11,918 nt of DNA from an uncultured Lachnospiraceae bacterium. Lineage in GTDB: Bacteria; Bacillota; Clostridia; Lachnospirales; Lachnospiraceae. Numbering within the stretch: position 1 is the first letter of the stretch; each line of letters starts with the position of its first letter. Under the pieces are notes generated by a model. It saw only the letters and a program-made list of their open reading frames with translations. It was not told the DNA's origin and ran no database searches. The stretch spans positions 1 through 11,918 of the forward strand of contig CAJTSL010000079.1 of assembly GCA_910578845.1 (NCBI GenBank), in the 5' to 3' direction. The translations under genes were made by a program, and so were the position numbers. Positions 7,923-11,918 of the stretch are shown piece by piece.

Positions 7923-10438
7923 AAAAAGCGTATGAATATCTATTGATTGGTATCTTTACGATGACGGCGCTTTTAGTGGCGGCGGTCGGATTGAAAATGT
8001 ATTCAGGATATATGGATGAGCAGGAGATGCAAGCGGAAGCAGATCGTCTGCGGCTGGAAGAGATCATGGCCAGGAATACAGAAGCGCATAACCGAGTCAT
8101 GGAAATGGAATCGGAAATTGCATCCATGATCGAAGATGTGGAATCCTTACAGACATTCATTGATCATGCGGTAGAGATAGCCAATGAGGTGCAGAACCGG
8201 AAGAAGTTGGAAAACCAGCAAGAGGAGGTTCCGGTGATGTCGGAATCTGTCTCCGATGATACGGCAGTATCAGGAAATGAAAACTTTGGCGGAGAAACAA
8301 CTGTCTCAGGGAATGAAAGCGATCCTGACGGTATGGCTGTATCGGGTAATGAAATGTCCCTTGAAGGCGTAACGGTATCCGGCAATGTTCTCGTCTTAGA
8401 TGGCGCTGATACGCCGGAAGAGGCAGTTGCCTTAAGCGGTATGACGGTTTCTGGCAATACAATTGTCTTTGGCGGTGCTGCCATATCGGAAGATAGTGTG
8501 GTTTCTAACGGCGTAACGGTGTCCGGGAACATGGCGATTCCTAATGAATGGGCAGTATCAGGTAAGATGCTGCTTTCCGATGGCATGACGATATGGGGGA
8601 ACCTTATCTTATCCGATACGGAGGCTGATGATGAGAGAGTCATTAATACTGACAGCATGGCCAGTGATGAGAGCGCCATGAATACTGACAGCATGGCTGG
8701 TGATGAGAGCATCATCAATAGCGACAGTATGGCTGGTGATGGAGAGGCGGTGAGCGCTGACGGCAATGCCATATATTATTCCGGTGAGATGACAGTCTCT
8801 GGCAATACGATTGTCTTAAAGGACTTGATTATACCGGAAGACGGTGCGCAGACAGCGGATGGGAAACAGCCGGAGAGCGAAGCGCAGACAGCAGCCGGGA
8901 CGCAACCGGAGAGCGAAGCGCAGACAGCAGCCGGAGCGCAGCCGGAGAGCGAAGCGCAGACAGCGGATGGGACGCAGCCGGAGAGCGAGGCGCAGGTAGC
9001 AGCCGGAGCGCAGCCGGAGAACGCAGCGCAGACAGTAGATGGAGTGCAGCCGGAGAGTGAAGCGCAGGTAGCAGCCGGGACGCAGCCGGAGAACGATGCA
9101 CTCTCATCAGGCGGGGCAGACGAAATGACAGCTTCCGACAATACGACGGCGTCCGGCAATATAACGGTTTCCGGTGTGATACTCTTGATCGGAGATGCAG
9201 TAGTATCGGGAGATTTTATCCTTTCCGAAGATATGACCGTATCCGGGAATCTGCTTGTCCCAATAGACAGAGGAGACGCAGCCGGGATGGAGAATGGAGA
9301 TCCTGACGGATGGAGCTATAATGACGGGCAAGAGGAGATGAGCTTAGAAGAGAGGAAGGCGCTCCGCTCTTCTTATCAGGAAACGCTGGAAGTGAACCAG
9401 AAGGACAAGGAATGGATTGCCGGAAACGAATATGATTTCTCAGAGATGAAGATCGCTTGTTTAGGTGACAGCCTGACGGCGGCTGCGAACCTGGAAGGGG
9501 AAGAGAACTATGAACAATATACTTATCCTACGAAATTACAACAGCTTCTAGGCGCGCAGGAGGTATATAATCTCGGGATTGGCGGCTCTTCTATCGGTAG
9601 GTATTGGGCGGACGCCTTCGTAGAACGCTATACGGCGATTCCACAGGATACGGATATTATTATCGTTATGGGCGGCACGAATGATGGGTTCTGTGTTTCC
9701 GATGATGAATTTGGTAACCTGGATGAAAGGACGTATCGAACATTCTGTGGTGATTTGAATGAACTGATGGGAGGACTACGGGCGAATTACCCCGATGCGA
9801 CTATTTTCTTTGCGACGCCACTGCCGAATGTCTTACAGGATTATCTGATGGGCGAGCGGGAATATCTGCTGCCACAGAGGGATTTTGTGGAAGTGATTAA
9901 GACTCTGGCAGATGAGTATGATTTTGAAGTGGTGGATTTATATAATTCTAATATTCTGGATTCGCATGACGCCAAAGTCATTGCAGAATATATGCCTGAC
10001 GGCGTGCATGGCAACCCGGATGGCTACCAGGTGATCGCTGAACATTTTGCAAGTGAGATTGTACAGCATTATCAGGAAGACAGGATTTCACAAGAAAGTG
10101 ATAATGATGCTGCCATGGAGGAAGCTGGCAATGTCCAAGAAGGGACGGCTGCGAGCACGAGCGCCGGAAGCACCGGGAGCGGAAATACCAGTATAGGAAA
10201 TGGAAGTAACGCAGGCGCAGGCTTAGGAACAAATAGCGCAGCAATAGACGGAAGCAGCACGGCAGCAGGAGCCGGCACGGGCGGTGCAGAAGCGAATGGA
10301 AGCGGTGCGGGCGTAGGCACGGGACCAAGCAGTGGCATAGATATAGGAGCAGTAACGGATAAAGGAAATGTGAGCTCGGGCATTCCTGAAGAGAGTGGAA
10401 CAGATAGCGGAAGCGGCAAGAGCCGCTACGGGTATTGA
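7919..10438 (+). CDS. Membrane-anchored SGNH/GDSL-family hydrolase with 12-residue repeat arrays
   Basis: This 839-residue protein is probably displayed outside the cell by one N-terminal membrane segment (7-26). A helical, coiled-coil-like stretch follows (32-100). Residues 117-284 are 14 unbroken 12-residue units, V-S-G-N-x-h-x-x-D-G-M-T in consensus, drifting to NTDSMA variants. One more unit is at 293-304. Seven AQTADGxQPESE-type units span 310-393, and four more VSGN-like units lie at 405-452. The SGNH hydrolase domain (about 508-720) has all four blocks: S518 in GDSLT, glycine in GIGGSS (553-558), N588 in GGTND, and D694/H697 in DGVHGNPDGY. Residues 741-808 are a Gly/Ser/Ala/Thr tail. 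SGNH enzymes are esterases or lipases; a cell-envelope glycan or peptidoglycan acyl group is a plausible substrate, but nothing here identifies it. No LPxTG motif is present. It sits where rae1/yacP lies in B. subtilis. Confidence 0.88.
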   Translation: MKKAYEYLLIGIFTMTALLVAAVGLKMYSGYMDEQEMQAEADRLRLEEIMARNTEAHNRVMEMESEIASMIEDVESLQTFIDHAVEIANEVQNRKKLENQQEEVPVMSESVSDDTAVSGNENFGGETTVSGNESDPDGMAVSGNEMSLEGVTVSGNVLVLDGADTPEEAVALSGMTVSGNTIVFGGAAISEDSVVSNGVTVSGNMAIPNEWAVSGKMLLSDGMTIWGNLILSDTEADDERVINTDSMASDESAMNTDSMAGDESIINSDSMAGDGEAVSADGNAIYYSGEMTVSGNTIVLKDLIIPEDGAQTADGKQPESEAQTAAGTQPESEAQTAAGAQPESEAQTADGTQPESEAQVAAGAQPENAAQTVDGVQPESEAQVAAGTQPENDALSSGGADEMTASDNTTASGNITVSGVILLIGDAVVSGDFILSEDMTVSGNLLVPIDRGDAAGMENGDPDGWSYNDGQEEMSLEERKALRSSYQETLEVNQKDKEWIAGNEYDFSEMKIACLGDSLTAAANLEGEENYEQYTYPTKLQQLLGAQEVYNLGIGGSSIGRYWADAFVERYTAIPQDTDIIIVMGGTNDGFCVSDDEFGNLDERTYRTFCGDLNELMGGLRANYPDATIFFATPLPNVLQDYLMGEREYLLPQRDFVEVIKTLADEYDFEVVDLYNSNILDSHDAKVIAEYMPDGVHGNPDGYQVIAEHFASEIVQHYQEDRISQESDNDAAMEEAGNVQEGTAASTSAGSTGSGNTSIGNGSNAGAGLGTNSAAIDGSSTAAGAGTGGAEANGSGAGVGTGPSSGIDIGAVTDKGNVSSGIPEESGTDSGSGKSRYGY
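8267..8770 (+). repeat. Fourteen in-frame 36-base units encoding VSGN-type 12-residue repeats
   Basis: Aligned in rows of 12 from residue 117, each row begins with VSGN or a variant (ISED, VSGK, IWGN) and usually ends D-G/S-M-T/A. Rows 237-272 are more recent-looking copies: bases 8645-8680, 8681-8716 and 8717-8752 are similar at DNA level (NTDSMA units). The older rows are similar mainly at protein level. Regular spacing of hydrophobic residues with Gly/Asn turns suggests a tight beta-solenoid, which is inference. Confidence 0.85.
8846..9097 (+). repeat. Seven tandem 36-base repeats encoding AQTADGxQPESE units
   Basis: Seven contiguous units begin at 8846, 8882, 8918, 8954, 8990, 9026 and 9062. 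They share GCGCAG at the start and CAGCCGGAGA in the second half, with variation in the middle (GCGGAT or GCAGCC). Units 1, 4 and 6 carry A/V-D-G and units 2, 3, 5 and 7 carry A-A-G. The high DNA identity implies recent duplication and possible copy-number change that would preserve the reading frame. The encoded segment is hydrophilic, rich in Gln, Pro, Glu and Ala, and probably an extended linker. Confidence 0.95.
9131..9274 (+). repeat. Second VSGN-type 12-residue repeat block
   Basis: Residues 405-452 form four 12-residue rows beginning ASDN, VSGV, VSGD and VSGN, with an extra ASGN half-way through the first. They resume the pattern of the first block after the Pro/Gln/Glu-rich linker. 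Residues 401-404 (DEMT) match the end of a preceding degenerate unit. Confidence 0.75.
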
Positions 10439-10451
10439 CATAGGTGGGCGC

Positions 10452-11081
10452 ATGAAGGAAGAATACCAACAGCACAGTGATGAAGAATTGATGATCTATC
10501 TGCGTGACGGGGAAACCGGCATCATGGATTTTATTATGGACAAATATAAAAACCTTGTGAAAAGCAAGGCGAAGTCTATGTACATCCTTGGAGCGGACAG
10601 GGATGATTTGATCCAGGAAGGCATGATAGGACTTTTCAAGGCAGTGCGGGATTTTGACAGTGGCAGGGACGCTAGTTTCTTTACTTTCGCGGATTTATGT
10701 ATTTCCAGGCAAATGTATACGGCGGTGCAGGCTTCCAGAAGACAGAAGCATATTCCCCTGAATACTTATATTTCGCTTTATGCGACGGCGAAGGAGGATT
10801 TTTCGCAGAGTGATGAGGACAGGGAGCTTGTCAATATATTGGCGCGTAAGTCTGAGCAGAGCCCGGAAGAGATGCTGATAGATAAGGAAAACGTAGAACA
10901 GCTTGAGAAGGCTATTGAAAAGGAACTCAGCAGTTTTGAAAAGCAGGTGCTCGATTTATATCTGACCGGTATGTCATATACGCAGATCGCCAGAGTGCTT
11001 GGCAGGGACGAGAAGTCTACGGATAATGCGCTGCAGCGTATCAAAAATAAGCTGCGCAAGGCGATTCCTACGGAATATTGA
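10452..11081 (+). CDS. sigH: RNA polymerase sigma-H factor (sporulation/transition state)
   Basis: A sigma-70 family factor closely resembling B. subtilis SigH, which directs early sporulation and stationary-phase genes. The 209-residue protein has region 2 (about 24-100), including GADRDDLIQEGMIGLFKAVRDF (47-68) and the RQKHIPLN segment (97-104) typical of SigH, and region 4 (about 155-205), with the helix-turn-helix LTGMSYTQIARVLGRDEKST (171-190). The ATG at 10452 is preferred over an in-frame ATG at 10395. It has AGGTGGG (10442-10448) at good spacing and gives the expected N-terminus, whereas the longer form would add 19 residues encoded inside the SGNH gene. It begins 13 bases after the SGNH stop. 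Position after rlmB plus one gene matches the Firmicutes order. Confidence 0.96.
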   Translation: MKEEYQQHSDEELMIYLRDGETGIMDFIMDKYKNLVKSKAKSMYILGADRDDLIQEGMIGLFKAVRDFDSGRDASFFTFADLCISRQMYTAVQASRRQKHIPLNTYISLYATAKEDFSQSDEDRELVNILARKSEQSPEEMLIDKENVEQLEKAIEKELSSFEKQVLDLYLTGMSYTQIARVLGRDEKSTDNALQRIKNKLRKAIPTEY

Positions 11082-11106
11082 CAGCTTTATTGCTACAGGT
11101 TATAAT
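11078..11106 (+). promoter_or_regulatory. Perfect-consensus vegetative (sigma-A) promoter
   Basis: TTGACA (11078-11083) and TATAAT (11101-11106) are separated by exactly 17 bases, a full match to the vegetative consensus. The -35 element contains the TGA stop codon of sigH (11079-11081). Initiation is expected near 11113, giving a leader of under 20 bases before the small ORF. It should uncouple the small ORF and lspA from the upstream operon. Confidence 0.9.
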
Positions 11107-11130
11107 GAGGGAAAATAGAAGGCGGTGATT

Positions 11131-11310
11131 TTGCTCATTTCGCTCAATCTATTTGCGAATGTCGGAATCTATGCGGATGAGAATAATACGACGCCACTGT
11201 TAGTATATGGCGGAAATGCTGCGCTGCTTGCTACATGGCTCCGCCTTGCGCTATCCGGGATCGTGACTGTGATCTTCGGGATAGAATTATTCGCCTTGTC
11301 TAGGAAATAA
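11131..11310 (+). CDS. Small hydrophobic membrane protein of unknown function
   Basis: I do not recognise this 59-residue protein. It has a short hydrophobic N-terminus (LISLNLFANVGIY), a polar middle (ADENNTT) and one strong membrane segment (about 34-55, LATWLRLALSGIVTVIFGI) ending in SRK. The TTG at 11131 is preferred because GGCGG (11121-11125), resembling the full anti-SD complement, leaves five bases before it. A GTG at 11125 would add two residues but sits inside that site. It is the first gene behind a perfect promoter and precedes lspA by six bases, which supports it being translated. A function linked to lipoprotein processing or envelope is only a guess from position. Confidence 0.6.
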   Translation: MLISLNLFANVGIYADENNTTPLLVYGGNAALLATWLRLALSGIVTVIFGIELFALSRK

Positions 11311-11316
11311 GCCGTT

Positions 11317-11850
11317 ATGAATTTCATTATAGGGAAAAGTGATGAAAAGATGAAAATACGCAGAAGAGTGACTGACATCATAATATGTTTGTTGCTCATA
11401 GGGGTTGATTATATTACTAAGCTGTTGGCAATCCGTTTCCTGAAAGGCCATCAGAATGTTATCCTTCTGAAGAATGTATTAGAACTGGAATACTTCGAGA
11501 ATTTCGGGGCGGCATTCAGTTCTTTTGTCGGGAGAAGAGTTTTATTGATAGCAGCGAGCTTACTGGTAATTATTTTCCTTTTATGGAAATGGCTTCTTCT
11601 GCCGGAAGGCAAAAGATATGCCGGGATGCGTTTTTGTATTTTGTTATTGGTGGGGGGAGCTATGGGCAATCTGATAGACAGGATTGTCCGGGGATATGTC
11701 GTGGATTTCATCTATTTTGTGCCTATTGATTTCCCTAAATTCAATTTCGCCGATATGTGCGTAACGTGTGGCGTTGTACTGCTCGGTGTATTATTATTTT
11801 TCTATTATGATGAAAAGGAACTGGATTTGTTCCTATCGTTCAAAAAATAA
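11317..11850 (+). CDS. lspA: Lipoprotein signal peptidase (signal peptidase II)
   Basis: LspA is an aspartic protease of the cytoplasmic membrane that removes the signal peptide of diacylglyceryl-modified prolipoproteins. The 177-residue protein has four membrane segments (about 19-40, 72-95, 103-122 and 145-164). Family motifs are DYITK (31-35), ENFGAAFS (61-68), GNLIDR (117-122), VVDFI (128-132) with catalytic D130, and FNFADMC (142-148) with catalytic D146. The ATG at 11317 has AGGAA (11302-11306) ten bases upstream; an in-frame ATG at 11350 would remove 11 residues and has a poorly spaced site. It follows the small ORF closely and is ended by a terminator directly at its stop codon. Confidence 0.95.
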   Translation: MNFIIGKSDEKMKIRRRVTDIIICLLLIGVDYITKLLAIRFLKGHQNVILLKNVLELEYFENFGAAFSSFVGRRVLLIAASLLVIIFLLWKWLLLPEGKRYAGMRFCILLLVGGAMGNLIDRIVRGYVVDFIYFVPIDFPKFNFADMCVTCGVVLLGVLLFFYYDEKELDLFLSFKK

Positions 11851-11905
11851 GCCTGGTGTCCGCCATTGCCGTTTTGTCGGTGATTGTGCGGCACCCGGCT
11901 TTTTT
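11849..11905 (+). terminator. Intrinsic terminator after lspA
   Basis: AGCC-T-GGTG-T-CCGC (11850-11863) pairs with GCGG-CACC-C-GGCT (11888-11900), with one mismatch and one bulged T. The apex holds a further stem (11865-11871 with 11878-11884). Six T residues (11900-11905) follow the stem. It begins at the lspA stop codon and ends the transcript. Confidence 0.9.
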
Positions 11906-11918
11906 ATTCCCGCGAGCA

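Noticed and set aside
8164..8772. 202-codon minus-strand open frame with repeats
   Set aside because: It is the antisense image of the VSGN repeat array; repeats on one strand keep the opposite frame open.
8846..9097. 36-base tandem repeats resembling CRISPR repeat length
   Set aside because: Units are directly adjacent with no spacers, differ from one another, and are in frame inside a long coding region.
10072..10419. Minus-strand open frame rich in Pro, Leu and Ala
   Set aside because: It mirrors the low-complexity Gly/Ser/Ala tail of the SGNH gene and has no independent support.
10395..10451. Longer sigH start overlapping the SGNH gene
   Set aside because: The extra 19 residues have no match to SigH N-termini, and the better SD site belongs to the ATG at 10452.

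Overview
The window reads as chromosomal DNA of a Gram-positive anaerobe of the Clostridia, most probably a Lachnospiraceae-type bacterium. This is inferred from gene order and protein resemblance, not from a marker gene. All recognised genes lie on the + strand, mostly with purine-rich Shine-Dalgarno sites and short gaps or overlaps, so most of the window could be one or two long transcription units.

The backbone is a variant of the conserved Firmicutes 'yac' housekeeping cluster (in Bacillus subtilis ispD-ispF-gltX-cysE-cysS-mrnC-rlmB-rae1/yacP-sigH). Present here are ispF (MEP isoprenoid pathway), cysE (cysteine biosynthesis), cysS (cysteinyl-tRNA synthetase), mrnC (Mini-III RNase for 23S rRNA), rlmB (23S rRNA 2'-O-methyltransferase) and sigH (sporulation/transition-state sigma factor). 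Two positions depart from that order. Between ispF and cysE, where gltX often sits, is a two-component pair: a tandem receiver protein whose first receiver is degenerate, and an 897-residue PocR-type hybrid histidine kinase. Between rlmB and sigH, where rae1/yacP normally sits, is an 839-codon gene for a membrane-anchored SGNH-family hydrolase carrying long 12-residue repeats.

The SGNH gene is the most unusual part. Residues 117-284 form 14 uninterrupted 12-residue units (consensus near V-S-G-N-x-h-x-x-D-G-M-T). These are followed by one further unit, a Pro/Gln/Glu-rich array of seven 12-residue units, four more VSGN-type units, the catalytic domain with all four SGNH blocks, and a Gly/Ser/Ala tail. 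Its start overlaps the rlmB stop (ATGA), so it is tied translationally to a housekeeping gene.

After sigH the canonical secE-nusG genes are absent. A perfect-consensus vegetative promoter (TTGACA-17-TATAAT) overlaps the sigH stop codon and leads into a small membrane-protein ORF and lspA (lipoprotein signal peptidase), closed by a clear intrinsic terminator. The first 156 bases before ispF hold a nested inverted repeat of unknown nature and no confidently identified gene. No tRNA, rRNA, transposase or CRISPR array was seen.
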